Part shown: in pieces, positions 49,913-59,020 of the stretch
Position numbering within the stretch: the first letter of the stretch is position 1
How the letters are laid out: every line of letters begins with the position of its first letter
Assembly (NCBI GenBank): GCA_963781775.1
Contig: CAWAHE010000004.1
Span: 1 to 64,000 of the forward strand
Direction of reading: 5' to 3'
Source of the DNA: CAVSRC01 sp963781775
GTDB taxonomy: Bacteria; Pseudomonadota; Alphaproteobacteria; Rhizobiales; Kaistiaceae
DNA: 64,000 nucleotides
Notes under the pieces: generated by a model
What the model was told of the DNA's origin: nothing
The model's input: only the letters and a program-made list of their open reading frames with translations
The model's database searches: none
Position numbers and translations under genes: made by a program

Positions 49913-51037
49913 TTACATTACGCCCCAGATCTTCTTGTACTCATCCCGGTAGCCGTTGCCCGGATCGAAGATGTTCTTGTCGCCGCCATCGGAGTTGATG
50001 TTGGCCTTGATGAACAGATGCGGCGGCGCGACGTAGCCGCTCGGCTTGTCACCGGCGAACGCACGGTTCAGCTCGTCGATGGTCTCCCAGCCGTGCAGGA
50101 ACAGCGGCTCGGCGACGGTCGCAATCTGATACTGGCCGTCACGGATACGCTGGAAGGCAGGCACGGAACCGTCACCCGCCGAGATGTTGCGCGGATAGCC
50201 GGTCGCCGGATCGATGCCGGCATTCTGCAACGACGGTGCCGCGAAGTCGAAGTACAGGTCGTTGACGCCGATCGAATACGTCCAGTCCTTGCCGTACTTG
50301 GACAGCAACGTGGTCGTCAGCTGGCCCATGCGGTTCTGCAACTCGCCGATCGGGGTGTCTTCGACCGACAGCACCTTGCAGGTCGTGCATCCCTCAATCG
50401 CCGCCTTGGTGGCGTTGGTCTTCGCCGTCGCGATCGCGTAGATCGAATCGGTGAAGAGGATGACGCCGGCCTTGCCGTCGGAGTCGACCACCGCGTAGAG
50501 GCCGGCGGCCTTGGCGACCTCAAGCGGATCGGTCGTGATGTTGGTGATCACGCCGGGAACGCCCTCGATCGGGCCGGGCGCGCCGCCCGAATGCCAGCCG
50601 ACTACCTTGATGCCCTGCGCGACCGCCTGTTCGATGATCGGCGCCTGCTCGCGCGCGTCGACCGTGCCGAGGATGATCCCGTCAGGCTTCAGCGCGATCG
50701 CCTGGGTCATCGCCGAAGCGCGACCGGAGGGTGTGCCCTGACCGTCGAGAAGACGGAAATCCCAACCGATCGCCTTGGCGGCTTCCGCCGCGCCATCGCC
50801 GACGCCCTTGGCGCCGCCGTTGCGCTGGTCGTCGGAGACGTAGATGACCAGCTTCTTGCCCTGTGCCTTCGGCCCCGTGGTCGGACCCGTCCATTTCGTG
50901 ACCGGCGCGGTGACGGTCGCGATGTAATCCTTCGCCGATTTCATGAAAGCGTCGTCAGCCGCGGCGGCCGCGGTGACGCCCAGACCAATGAAGGCGGCAG
51001 CGACAAATGCCCCGCCCCTCAAACCGAATTTCGACAT
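49913..51037 (-). CDS. CUT2-type sugar ABC transporter, substrate-binding protein
   Basis: This 374-residue periplasmic binding protein has a signal peptide (GAFVAAAFIGLGVTAAAAA). The fold is that of the ribose/xylose-type periplasmic binding proteins (Peripla_BP_4): KKLVIYVSDDQRNGGAKGVG, AIALKPDGIILGTVDAREQA, and IKVVGWHSGGAPGPIEGVPG. Two cysteines (GCTTCKV) may form a disulphide. The ligand is probably a sugar or sugar acid but cannot be named. It follows the permease gene by 75 bases. Confidence 0.9.
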   Translation of the reverse strand: MSKFGLRGGAFVAAAFIGLGVTAAAAADDAFMKSAKDYIATVTAPVTKWTGPTTGPKAQGKKLVIYVSDDQRNGGAKGVGDGAAEAAKAIGWDFRLLDGQGTPSGRASAMTQAIALKPDGIILGTVDAREQAPIIEQAVAQGIKVVGWHSGGAPGPIEGVPGVITNITTDPLEVAKAAGLYAVVDSDGKAGVILFTDSIYAIATAKTNATKAAIEGCTTCKVLSVEDTPIGELQNRMGQLTTTLLSKYGKDWTYSIGVNDLYFDFAAPSLQNAGIDPATGYPRNISAGDGSVPAFQRIRDGQYQIATVAEPLFLHGWETIDELNRAFAGDKPSGYVAPPHLFIKANINSDGGDKNIFDPGNGYRDEYKKIWGVM

Positions 51038-51112
51038 ACTTCATTCCTCCATTTGAAACTGGCGGGTCCCGTTGCGGCCCACCAGGCCGGTTGATCCGGC
51101 TCTAACGGCGGC

Positions 51113-52219
51113 CTAGTGGCCGCCGGCACTTGGCAGGGCGGGCGCTTCGCTTTGCTCGCCCCCAATTCCACTTGTTTCGGCACTGCCGGCGCTGCGGCCC
51201 AGCCGCGCCGTGGCGCGGCGGCGCTGCGCGAACGCAGCCAGGCCGATGGAAACGACGAGCGTGGTGCCGTTGAAGAGCGGCTCGACGAAGAACGCCCCGC
51301 CGAGTTGCTGAATGCCTGAAATGCCGACCGCCAGGATGACGACGGCGACCATCGTGCCCCAGATGTTGACGCGGCCGGGCTTGATGGTCGTCGATCCGAG
51401 GAAGGCGCCGACGAGCGCCGGCAGCAGGTAATCGAGGCCGACATTGGCCTGACCGATGCGCAGCTTGGCGGCGAGAATGCAGCCGGCGAAGCCGCAGATC
51501 AGCCCTGACCCGATGAACACACCGATGACGTAGGCACGCACCGGGATGCCGTTCAGCGCCGCGGCCTTTTCGTTGGCGCCGATCGCGTAGACGTGCCGGC
51601 CGATCGGCAGGCGCTCGCTGACGATCCACAGGACGATCGCCAGCGCGACCACATAGAGCGCCGGTATCGGAATCCCGAACACGGTCGTGGTGTTGAGTGC
51701 GATGAATCCGGCTGGCAGCGAACCGATGAGCTGCCGGCCACCTGTGAACCACAGCGCAATGGCATAGAGCATCGTGCCGGTGCCGAGCGTTGCAATGAAG
51801 GAGTCGATTTGCGCGACTTCGACGAGCAGGCCGTTGATCAGGCCAACGCAGGCTGCGGCGATCAACACGAGCACAATGGCCAGCGGCCACGGCACGCCGT
51901 ACATGACCTGCAAGCCGATCGCCAGGATGTGCCACAAAACGATGCCGAAGCCGACATTAAGGTCGATACGGCCGGCCATCATCGGCACGGTGGCGGCGAG
52001 CGAGAGCATCGCGATGATCGCCTTGTCGGCCAGGATCGAGCGGAAATTCAGATAGGTCGGGAAGGTGTTGGGCAGCAGAATCGAGAAGAAGACTATGAGC
52101 AGCACCGTCAGGATCGGCAAGCCATAGACCGGCGCCAGACGACCCAGCGCACGCCATCGCGACAGGTGCGCGAGTTCGGAACGGGTCGGCTCGAGAGCGT
52201 TGGACTTAATGGACTGCAT
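51113..52219 (-). CDS. CUT2-type ABC transporter permease
   Basis: This 368-residue membrane protein has about ten helices in the RbsC/XylH pattern: SLAATVPMMAGRIDLNVGFG, GLINGLLVEVAQIDSFIATL, GANEKAAALNGIPV, and ALVGAFLGSTTIKPGRVNIW. The C-terminal 40 residues are polar and cytoplasmic. Its start overlaps the end of the ATPase gene by 14 bases, so the two are translationally coupled. Confidence 0.92.
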   Translation of the reverse strand: MQSIKSNALEPTRSELAHLSRWRALGRLAPVYGLPILTVLLIVFFSILLPNTFPTYLNFRSILADKAIIAMLSLAATVPMMAGRIDLNVGFGIVLWHILAIGLQVMYGVPWPLAIVLVLIAAACVGLINGLLVEVAQIDSFIATLGTGTMLYAIALWFTGGRQLIGSLPAGFIALNTTTVFGIPIPALYVVALAIVLWIVSERLPIGRHVYAIGANEKAAALNGIPVRAYVIGVFIGSGLICGFAGCILAAKLRIGQANVGLDYLLPALVGAFLGSTTIKPGRVNIWGTMVAVVILAVGISGIQQLGGAFFVEPLFNGTTLVVSIGLAAFAQRRRATARLGRSAGSAETSGIGGEQSEAPALPSAGGH

Positions 52220-53801
52220 GGGCGCTCGCGTTTTGGTCCTGGAAGACTGAGGCGGCTATTTCCGCGGAAGGAACGATGTTGGCGGACGCCGCGGCGACGA
52301 GGTTCTCGACCGAGAGATCGGCGGCGCCCAGTTCCGCCACCACCTGTCCGCGGTCGAAAACGACCGCCCGGTGACAGACCTTGGCGACTTCCTCGAAATC
52401 GGTCGACACGATCAGGATGGCTGCACCGTTCTGCAGGGCGACGTCGAACAAGCGGTAGATCTCTGCCTTGGCGCCGACATCGACACCCGCGGTCGGATCC
52501 TCGAACACGTAAAGCTTGGCGCCGAGATGCAGCCAGCGTCCGACGACCACCTTCTGCTGATTGCCGCCCGACAGTTGCTCGATCGGCAGGCTTGGCAAAT
52601 TGGGGCGCAGCCCGACTTCCTGGCCGAGTTCCAGCGAAGCGAGGTTCTCGCGGGCGGGCGACAGGAACGAAAACGCGCTCTTGCCGGCGGCCATCGGGTT
52701 GAGAAAGAGGTTCTCACGCACAGTCAGGATCGGCATGATCGATTCACCGACACGGTCGGCACAGACAAGATTGATGCCGGCGGCCATCGCCTCGCGCGGC
52801 GAACACGGCTCGGTTTGCTCGCCGTCGAGCAGCACGCGGCCGCCGGTCAGCGGCGCAAGCCCGAAGAGCGCCCGGCCGACGGTTTCCTGGCCGGCGCCGC
52901 GCAGCCCCACCAGACCGACGACCTCGCCGGCGTGGACGCGCAAATCCACCGGGCCAACCTCGTCGATCATCATCGCCTCGGTGACCAGCCGCGCCGTACC
53001 GTGACGCTGCGCCGGGCGGCGGAAAACCTGCGACGGTTCGCGCCCGACAATCAGGAGGATCGCCTCTTCCGGCGTCGTCTCCGACACGGCCCGCTCGCCG
53101 GCCACCAGACCGTCGCGCAAGACCACCATACGGTCGGCGATCTCGAACACCTCGTCGAGGCGGTGCGACACGTAGATCATGCCGACGCCGCGTGCGCGCA
53201 GCCGGCGGAGCGCTGCGAACAGTCGCGCAACCTCATCGGCCGGAAGGCTCGCGGTCGGTTCGTCGAGCACAAGGATTTCGGCTTCCGCCGCCAGGGCACG
53301 AGCAATCGCCACGAGGGATTTCTCCGTGCGGCTGAGGCTCTGGATTCTGACGTCGGGATCGATGCCGGCGCCCAGCATCTCGAGCGCGTTCGCGGCGCGG
53401 CGGCGCGCCTTGCCCCAGTCGACCATGCCGAAGCGGCGCGGATAGCCCAGGGTCAGGCAAATGTTCTCGGCGACCGTCATCCACTCGATGAGGCCGAGGT
53501 CCTGATGAATGAAGGCGATGGGCAAACGACGAACGGCTCCGGTGACATCGGAGCCGCGGAAGAAGACCTTGCCTTCGTCGAGCGTGTAAACGCCGGCGAG
53601 AATCTTGATCAGGGTCGATTTGCCGGCGCCGTTTTCACCAAGCAGAGCGACGATCTCGCCGGCATTGAGAGACATGCCGACATTGTTGAGCGCGCGGGTG
53701 CCGCCGAACGTCTTCGACACGCCGCGCACCAGCAGCAGATCGCCGCTGCCGTCGGGCCCGTCGCGTGACGCGGTCTGCTCGCCCGTGTCCTCTCCCTGCA
53801 A
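52206..53801 (-). CDS. CUT2-type ABC transporter ATPase (double NBD)
   Basis: This 531-residue RbsA-like ATPase has two nucleotide-binding halves. NBD1: Walker A GENGAGKSTLIK, Walker B EILVLDEPTASLPADE, and a degenerate signature LSRTEKSLVAIARAL. NBD2: degenerate Walker A GLRGAGQETVGRALFG, intact signature LSGGNQQKVVVGRWL, and Walker B YVFEDPTAGVDVG, in which the usual Asp-Glu order reads Glu-Asp. The asymmetric degeneration is normal for CUT2; the swapped pair is less usual. It is the first gene of the minus-strand transport run and is divergent from the GntR regulator. Confidence 0.92.
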   Translation of the reverse strand: MQGEDTGEQTASRDGPDGSGDLLLVRGVSKTFGGTRALNNVGMSLNAGEIVALLGENGAGKSTLIKILAGVYTLDEGKVFFRGSDVTGAVRRLPIAFIHQDLGLIEWMTVAENICLTLGYPRRFGMVDWGKARRRAANALEMLGAGIDPDVRIQSLSRTEKSLVAIARALAAEAEILVLDEPTASLPADEVARLFAALRRLRARGVGMIYVSHRLDEVFEIADRMVVLRDGLVAGERAVSETTPEEAILLIVGREPSQVFRRPAQRHGTARLVTEAMMIDEVGPVDLRVHAGEVVGLVGLRGAGQETVGRALFGLAPLTGGRVLLDGEQTEPCSPREAMAAGINLVCADRVGESIMPILTVRENLFLNPMAAGKSAFSFLSPARENLASLELGQEVGLRPNLPSLPIEQLSGGNQQKVVVGRWLHLGAKLYVFEDPTAGVDVGAKAEIYRLFDVALQNGAAILIVSTDFEEVAKVCHRAVVFDRGQVVAELGAADLSVENLVAAASANIVPSAEIAASVFQDQNASAHAVH

Positions 53802-54098
53802 GGGTCCGTCCTCCCATTACGTCCCCGCTTGTTGCGACCGAAGCGTCGCTGCGGGTTGGTCATGCATCAGGCGGGAAAGTCGGCGTTCCACCCAAATCAT
53901 TCGGCAGTTGGCCAATCGGGTCAACTCGGCCGAAAGACAACAGCGCTCCCAATCGCTGTTCTCATTCCGCTGGATTGAGCGTAGAGAATTGAGTAAACTT
54001 GTCAATCTGATTTTAGGTTGCACTCCCGGTCGGACTGGCAAGTTTGCCGAGTTTTCGGCTGTTGTTCAACGAAACTGAGCTGCCCCGGAAGGGTCTTG
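53802..54098. other. Divergent control region of the CUT2 / FadR-type regulator locus
   Basis: This 297-base region separates the importer from its likely regulator. It is AT-richer at 53980-54020 (TTGAGTAAACTTGTCAATC). A short inverted pair ACAGCG-N8-CGCTGT (53940-53959) is present, but no convincing GntR operator was found. No gene is supported. Confidence 0.45.
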
Positions 54099-54938
54099 AT
54101 GCCGTCAAAAGCTGTAAGACAACCAGCGCAGGATATCGCCGCTCTCACCGAGGGCAGCGGCTGGGGAGCGCTGACCGCAGCCGTTCCACTCGGCGACCAG
54201 CTGTCCCATCGGATCGCCACGCTCATCCAGCGCGGCGAGTTCGGCGACGCCGGAAAGCTGCCCACGGAAGCGACGCTGGCCGGCCGTTTTGGCGTGTCGC
54301 GACCGGTCATCCGCGAGGCGCTTTCGCGGCTGCGTGCGATGGGCTTCATCATTTCGCGCAAGGGCTCGGGCAGTTATGTGCGCAAGCGCGCCCTGCAACC
54401 CATGCAGACATCGACGATGGTCGGCTTCGGCCCCCTGAACAGTCTCGCCCAGGTGCGCCAGTGCTTCGAGTTTCGCGTCACGGTCGAGGGCGACGCCGCG
54501 TACTATGCGGCACAAAACCGCAGCCCCGATCTGCTGCATCAGATGCGCGATGCGCTCGAGCGCATGGAGAACGCGATCGCAACGGGCACGGTCGGCATGA
54601 ACGCCGATTTCGAGTTTCACGTCGCCGTCGCCCGCGCCTCAGGCAACGATTTCTACGAAGCCGTGATGGAGGCGCTCCGCACACCCATCGAATTCGCCAT
54701 CAATCTCGCGCGGAACCTGGCGATGACGCGACCGCTCGATCACCTGCTGACGGTGCAGGCCGAGCATGTCGCCATGTTCCAGGCGATCGAGGCGGGCGAC
54801 AAGGACGGCGCGCGCCTGGCGATGCGCACGCACATAGAACATGCCTGCCAGCGCGTGTTTGAGGGTCCGGGCGGTGGCGCGAGCCGCATAACGGATGTCA
54901 ATCCCAACCCGCTCGAAGATGAAGACGACGCACCTTGA
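54099..54938 (+). CDS. FadR/GntR-family transcriptional regulator
   Basis: This 279-residue regulator has an N-terminal GntR winged helix (LGDQLSHRIATLIQRGEFG; KLPTEATLAGRFGVSRPVIR; EALSRLRAMGFI) and a C-terminal FCD helical ligand domain (LAQVRQCFEFRVTVEGDAAY; FEFHVAVARASGNDF; EHVAMFQAIEAGDKDGARLA) with the usual Asp/His metal residues. FCD regulators bind organic acids or sugar acids. It is divergent from the CUT2 operon and upstream of the dehydrogenase-lactonase-SDR genes, so it probably controls both. The ATG at 54099 has GGAAG upstream. Confidence 0.92.
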   Translation: MPSKAVRQPAQDIAALTEGSGWGALTAAVPLGDQLSHRIATLIQRGEFGDAGKLPTEATLAGRFGVSRPVIREALSRLRAMGFIISRKGSGSYVRKRALQPMQTSTMVGFGPLNSLAQVRQCFEFRVTVEGDAAYYAAQNRSPDLLHQMRDALERMENAIATGTVGMNADFEFHVAVARASGNDFYEAVMEALRTPIEFAINLARNLAMTRPLDHLLTVQAEHVAMFQAIEAGDKDGARLAMRTHIEHACQRVFEGPGGGASRITDVNPNPLEDEDDAP

Positions 54939-54965
54939 CACCTGCCTGTTGAAACGCCGGCGGCC

Positions 54966-55943
54966 ATGACCGACTTGCGCGTTTTCATTCCCGATCCGAT
55001 TCACGAAGACGGCATCGCCCGCCTGCGCGAGCACTTCCTCGTCGACAGCGTCTCCGGCCGCGACGCCGACAGCCGCCGCCGCGCCTTCGCCGAGGCCGAC
55101 GCCATTATTGTGCGCAACATCAAGATCGATGCGGCGCTGATCGACGCGGCCCCGAAGTTGAAGGCAATCTCCAAGCATGGCGCCGGCGTCGACAATATCG
55201 ACATCGACGCCGCAACCCGGCACGGCATCGTCGTGGCCAATGTCCCCGGTGCCAATGCCGGCGCGGTGGCGGAGGCGACCGTCGGCCTGATGCTGGCGGC
55301 AATCCGCCGGGTCCCCGAGATCCATGCCCTGGTCAAGGCGGGCCGCCATTCGGAGCGCTTCGAGCTCCAGTTCGAGCAATTGTCGGAGCGTACGCTCGGG
55401 CTGGTTGGCATCGGCAACATCGGCGCGCGGGTCGCCCGCATCTGCGCCCGCGGCTTCGACATGAAGGTGCTCGCTTTCGACCCGGTTCTGTCCGCGCAAG
55501 AGGTCGGGAAACGCGGCGCCACCAAAGTCGACACACTGCAATCGCTTCTCGCGGATGCGGACGTCGTCTCCCTCCACCTGCCGCTGACTGCCGACACGTT
55601 TCACCTGATCGGCCGCGACGAATTGCGCGCGATGAAGGCCACCGCAGTCCTTGTCAACGCCGCTCGCGGTCCACTGGTCGACGAGATCGCGCTGGCCGAG
55701 GCACTGCGCGACGGGGTAATCGCCGGCGCCGGGCTCGACGTCCTGGAAACCGAACCGCCGGAACTGGACAACCCGATCCTCAGCGCGCCAAACGTGGTGC
55801 TCTCGCCGCACACCGCCGGCAACACCGTCGAAACGTCGCGGCGGCTGGCGGTTTCATCGGCGGAGATCGTCATCGCGGTGCTGTCGGGCGAGAAGCCCGA
55901 CAACCTCCTCAATCCAAGCGCCTGGGACCGCCGTCGCCGATAA
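54966..55943 (+). CDS. D-2-hydroxyacid dehydrogenase (phosphoglycerate dehydrogenase-like)
   Basis: This 325-residue NAD-dependent dehydrogenase has the cofactor motif TLGLVGIGNIGARVA near residue 148, catalytic Arg in LVNAARGPLVDE, Glu in AGLDVLETEPPE, and His in LSPHTAGNTVE. It lies 27 bases after the regulator gene. A second, frameshifted family member occurs on the other side of the locus (44789-45833), so the pathway probably includes oxidation or reduction of a 2-hydroxy acid. Confidence 0.92.
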   Translation: MTDLRVFIPDPIHEDGIARLREHFLVDSVSGRDADSRRRAFAEADAIIVRNIKIDAALIDAAPKLKAISKHGAGVDNIDIDAATRHGIVVANVPGANAGAVAEATVGLMLAAIRRVPEIHALVKAGRHSERFELQFEQLSERTLGLVGIGNIGARVARICARGFDMKVLAFDPVLSAQEVGKRGATKVDTLQSLLADADVVSLHLPLTADTFHLIGRDELRAMKATAVLVNAARGPLVDEIALAEALRDGVIAGAGLDVLETEPPELDNPILSAPNVVLSPHTAGNTVETSRRLAVSSAEIVIAVLSGEKPDNLLNPSAWDRRRR

Positions 55944-56017
55944 CACCAAAGCATCGACGCGGTCGGGCGGCCCCGCTAGTGTCGCGTTCCATTTTTTCTG
56001 CCTGGGAGGACAACAAT

Positions 56018-56941
56018 ATGTACGGGGAAGTTGAGGGCACCGCGATCGAAGTTATCGATCCGCGTTTCAGGGCGTGTTTCGCGGGCCATGTGCGTGTCGA
56101 GCGCGTGTGGACCGGTGGACGCTGGGTCGAGGGTCCAGCCTGGTTCGCCGCCGGCCGCTACCTGATCTGGTCGGACATCCCCAACAACCGCATGATGCGC
56201 CTCGACGAACCGTCGGGCCAGGTCTCCGTCTTCCGCGAGTGGGCCAACAACTCAAACGGCAACACCGTCGACAATCAGGGACGGCTGGTCACCTGCGAAC
56301 ATCTGGCGCGGCGCGTAACCCGCACCGAGATCGACGGCTCGATCACCGTGATCGCCGACAAATGGCAGGGCAAGCGCCTCAATTCGCCCAACGACGTCGT
56401 GGTCAAATCGGATGACTCGATCTGGTTCAGCGATCCTGCCTACGGCATCGATTCCGACTATGAGGGCGACAAGGCTAAACAGGCAATCGACGGCTGCTAC
56501 GTCTACCGTGTAGACGGCAAGAGCGGCGCGATCGAACGGGTGGTCACCGACATGATCCGCCCGAACGGCCTCGCCTTCTCGCCGGACGAGAAATTCCTCT
56601 ATATCGCCGACACCGGCGCCACCCACGTCGAGAATGGCCCGCGCCACATCCGTCGCTTCAAGGTCAACGGCAAGAAGCTGAGCGGCGGCGAAATCTTCGC
56701 CGAATCGACCAGCGGCCTCTTCGACGGCTTCCGGATCGACCGCGACCACCGCATCTGGACGAGCACGGCCGAAGGCGTGCATTGCTTCCATAAGGACGGC
56801 ACGCTGATCGGCAAGATCCTGATCCCCGAGATGGTCGCCAACGTGACTTTCGGCGGGACCAAGCTCAATCGCCTCTTCATTTGCGGAACGACGTCGATTT
56901 ATTCGATCTTTCTGTTCGCCCGGGGATCGAAGCTCGGCTGA
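56018..56941 (+). CDS. SMP-30/gluconolactonase-family protein
   Basis: This 307-residue lactonase-like propeller has the metal-ligand motifs WVEGPAWFAAGRYLIWSD (Glu), RLNSPNDVVVKSDDSIWFSD (Asn), and FDGFRIDRDHRIWTS (Asp), all placed as in gluconolactonases. No signal peptide is visible. The ATG at 56018 has GGGAGGA upstream. It stands between a 2-hydroxyacid dehydrogenase and an SDR, which suits conversion of a sugar to a lactone and then to a sugar acid. Confidence 0.92.
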   Translation: MYGEVEGTAIEVIDPRFRACFAGHVRVERVWTGGRWVEGPAWFAAGRYLIWSDIPNNRMMRLDEPSGQVSVFREWANNSNGNTVDNQGRLVTCEHLARRVTRTEIDGSITVIADKWQGKRLNSPNDVVVKSDDSIWFSDPAYGIDSDYEGDKAKQAIDGCYVYRVDGKSGAIERVVTDMIRPNGLAFSPDEKFLYIADTGATHVENGPRHIRRFKVNGKKLSGGEIFAESTSGLFDGFRIDRDHRIWTSTAEGVHCFHKDGTLIGKILIPEMVANVTFGGTKLNRLFICGTTSIYSIFLFARGSKLG

Positions 56942-56955
56942 GGCGATCCGAGCCA

Positions 56956-57735
56956 ATGACCGACCTTGCCACGCTCTTTCGGCTGGACGGCGCGGCCGCG
57001 GTGGTTACCGGTGGCGCCGGCGGCATCGGCCGCGCCACGGCGACCGCCCTCGCCTCACTGGGAGCTACGGTTGTCGTGGTCGACCGCGATACGGACGGAG
57101 CGGCTGCCGTTGCCGCCGAGATCGCGGGATCGGGCGGCAAGGCGTGGTCCGTGCACACTGACATCACCAACGAAGCCGACGTCGACGCGCTGTTCGGGGA
57201 GGTCGCGACGCGCGCCGGCGGGGTCGACATCCTCGTCAACAATGCCGGCATCGCCATCCGGCGCCCGGCCATCGAACTCAGCCTCGCCGACTGGGAGAAG
57301 GTCGTCGCGGTCAACATGACCGGCGGCTTTCTCTGCGCCCGATCGGCGGCGCGCTCGATGATCGCCGGGGAAAAGCGCGGCGCCATCGTCAACGTCGCCT
57401 CGATCATGGGCATGTCGGGCGGCGGCCTTTATCCCAACATCTCGTACCAGACGACGAAAGGCGCCGTGGTCAACATGACCCGGGCGCTGGCGGTGGAGTG
57501 GGCGCCGCACGGCATTCGCGTCAACGCGGTCGCGCCGACCTATGTGCGCACGGCCCTCATCGCGCCGCTGCTCGAGGACCCCGAAATCGTGGCGCGCATC
57601 AAGGCGATGACGCCGCTCGGACGATTGGCCGAGCCAGAGGAAATCGCCGCGGCGATCTGCTTCCTCGCCGGCCCGGCCGCGGCCATGATCACCGGCCAGG
57701 TGCTCGCGGTCGACGGCGGGTTCCTGGCGCAGTAG
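56956..57735 (+). CDS. SDR-family oxidoreductase
   Basis: This 259-residue classical SDR has VVTGGAGGIGRATATAL, an Asp after the second strand (VVVVDRDTDG, which favours NAD), NNAGIAIRRP, YQTTKGA and a C-terminal AAMITGQVLAVDGGFLAQ. It is 14 bases after the lactonase gene. It likely oxidises a sugar or polyol in the same pathway, for example producing the lactone; the substrate is not known. Confidence 0.92.
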   Translation: MTDLATLFRLDGAAAVVTGGAGGIGRATATALASLGATVVVVDRDTDGAAAVAAEIAGSGGKAWSVHTDITNEADVDALFGEVATRAGGVDILVNNAGIAIRRPAIELSLADWEKVVAVNMTGGFLCARSAARSMIAGEKRGAIVNVASIMGMSGGGLYPNISYQTTKGAVVNMTRALAVEWAPHGIRVNAVAPTYVRTALIAPLLEDPEIVARIKAMTPLGRLAEPEEIAAAICFLAGPAAAMITGQVLAVDGGFLAQ

Positions 57736-57753
57736 CGAGAGAGCCGGCCGGGG

Positions 57754-57972
57754 CTACGGCTCACAACCCTCGGCGATCCAGGCCCTCAACATCTTAATAC
57801 GCGCCTCGTCCCAAGGGTCGTCGCAGGGCATCGACTGGTCCTCGATACGCACCAGTATCTCCGCCGCGTTCTCCGCGACGTCGTCATAGGACCACAGGTC
57901 GAACGCGAACAGCATCTCGTCGCGATCCATGGCCCGGAACAGCGGTTTGATATCGGTATCGAAGCTTGGCAT
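57754..57972 (-). CDS. Small conserved hypothetical protein
   Basis: This 72-residue protein has the pattern FDTDIKPLFRAMDRDEMLFA, FDLWSYDDV, and a terminal MPCDDPWDEARIKMLRAWIA. Similar short sequences occur as stand-alone proteins and as tails of larger proteins in Proteobacteria. It lacks a haem-binding CxxCH. The function is unknown. It is convergent with the SDR gene. Confidence 0.75.
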   Translation of the reverse strand: MPSFDTDIKPLFRAMDRDEMLFAFDLWSYDDVAENAAEILVRIEDQSMPCDDPWDEARIKMLRAWIAEGCEP

Positions 57973-58004
57973 GGATTTCCCCCGAAGAGAGCGACTGCCG
58001 GTAG

Positions 58005-58979
58005 CTACACCCCGCCGCTCGAAACCAGAGCGGCGACGCGACGGCGCTGCGTGCGCGGCTTCTTTGCCGCCAATTGCTTCTCGAGATCCTTGAGCGCCAC
58101 ACCCAGTGCTTCGGCCAACGCCGCCGATGCCGGTCCCGGGCGGCGGCGGCGGTGGAGCAACAACCCGACGCGTAACTTGGACATGGACGCACTGGCCACA
58201 GGCACCGCCCGCACGGAGCCGGTCTCAAGCTCCCTCAGAAAGCCGATCGGCGTATAGAAGGCTATGCCAACGCCGTTCAGCACAAGCTGTTTGAGCAGCG
58301 CCATGTTGTTGCACGACACGAGCGGCCGACGGAGCTTGTGCCGGATCAACAATTCGGTGTCGATCTGCGAACGGATCGGCTGCGTATCCTGCTGGAGCAG
58401 CATGGGATAGGCGGCACACTCTTCGACGGTAACCTGCGATCGTTCCGCCAACGGATGACCCGGCGCCATCATCGCCATGATCGGCATGGCGATGTCAGCC
58501 GAAAGAATGAGATCCGGGTGGCGCTCGAGATTGAAGGTGACGCCGAAATCGACGTCTCCGTCGGCCACGAGATGCACGATCCGGCCATGAGTGCCGCCCT
58601 CGACGAGAAAGGTCACGGCCGGGTGGCGGCGGTTGAAAGCGGTGATCACCTCGGGCAGCAGATGCGGCAGCAGGCTGTCGAGACAGGCGATACGGACAAC
58701 GCCGCTTTTCACGCCCTTGAGCTCGCTGATCTCGCCGCGCAGTCGCTCGAAATCGTGCAACGTCGAGCGGGCATGACGGACGGCGAGGTCACCGGCAGGC
58801 GTCAACCGCAGACCGCGCGGCAGGCGTTCGAAAAGCTGGACGCCGAACTCGTCTTCGAGCTTCAGAATCTGGCGGTTGACCGCCGAGGCTGCCACATTCA
58901 GCCGCTCCGCAGCCTGACGGATCGACCCGGCGCGGGCAACCTCTTCGAGATATCGCAGGGCAGCGGCGTGCATGGCCAT
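58005..58979 (-). CDS. LysR-family transcriptional regulator
   Basis: This 324-residue LysR regulator has an N-terminal helix-turn-helix (ALRYLEEVARAGSIRQAAER; LNVAASAVNRQILKLEDEFG) and a substrate-binding domain (VRIACLDSLLPHLLPEVITA). The ATG at 58979 is chosen as the fold start; the frame is open upstream to 59108. It lies 41 bases downstream of the ferredoxin gene in the same direction, so it may be the last gene of the operon and regulate it. Confidence 0.9.
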   Translation of the reverse strand: MAMHAAALRYLEEVARAGSIRQAAERLNVAASAVNRQILKLEDEFGVQLFERLPRGLRLTPAGDLAVRHARSTLHDFERLRGEISELKGVKSGVVRIACLDSLLPHLLPEVITAFNRRHPAVTFLVEGGTHGRIVHLVADGDVDFGVTFNLERHPDLILSADIAMPIMAMMAPGHPLAERSQVTVEECAAYPMLLQQDTQPIRSQIDTELLIRHKLRRPLVSCNNMALLKQLVLNGVGIAFYTPIGFLRELETGSVRAVPVASASMSKLRVGLLLHRRRRPGPASAALAEALGVALKDLEKQLAAKKPRTQRRRVAALVSSGGV

Positions 58980-59020
58980 GAGCCTAGCCCAATGTCGCGC
59001 GGCGGCGCCAGAACAACCCG

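Noticed and set aside
53940..53959. ACAGCG-N8-CGCTGT as a GntR operator
   Set aside because: The arms are only six bases and do not match the usual FadR-type TNGTNNNACNA pattern; too weak to call.
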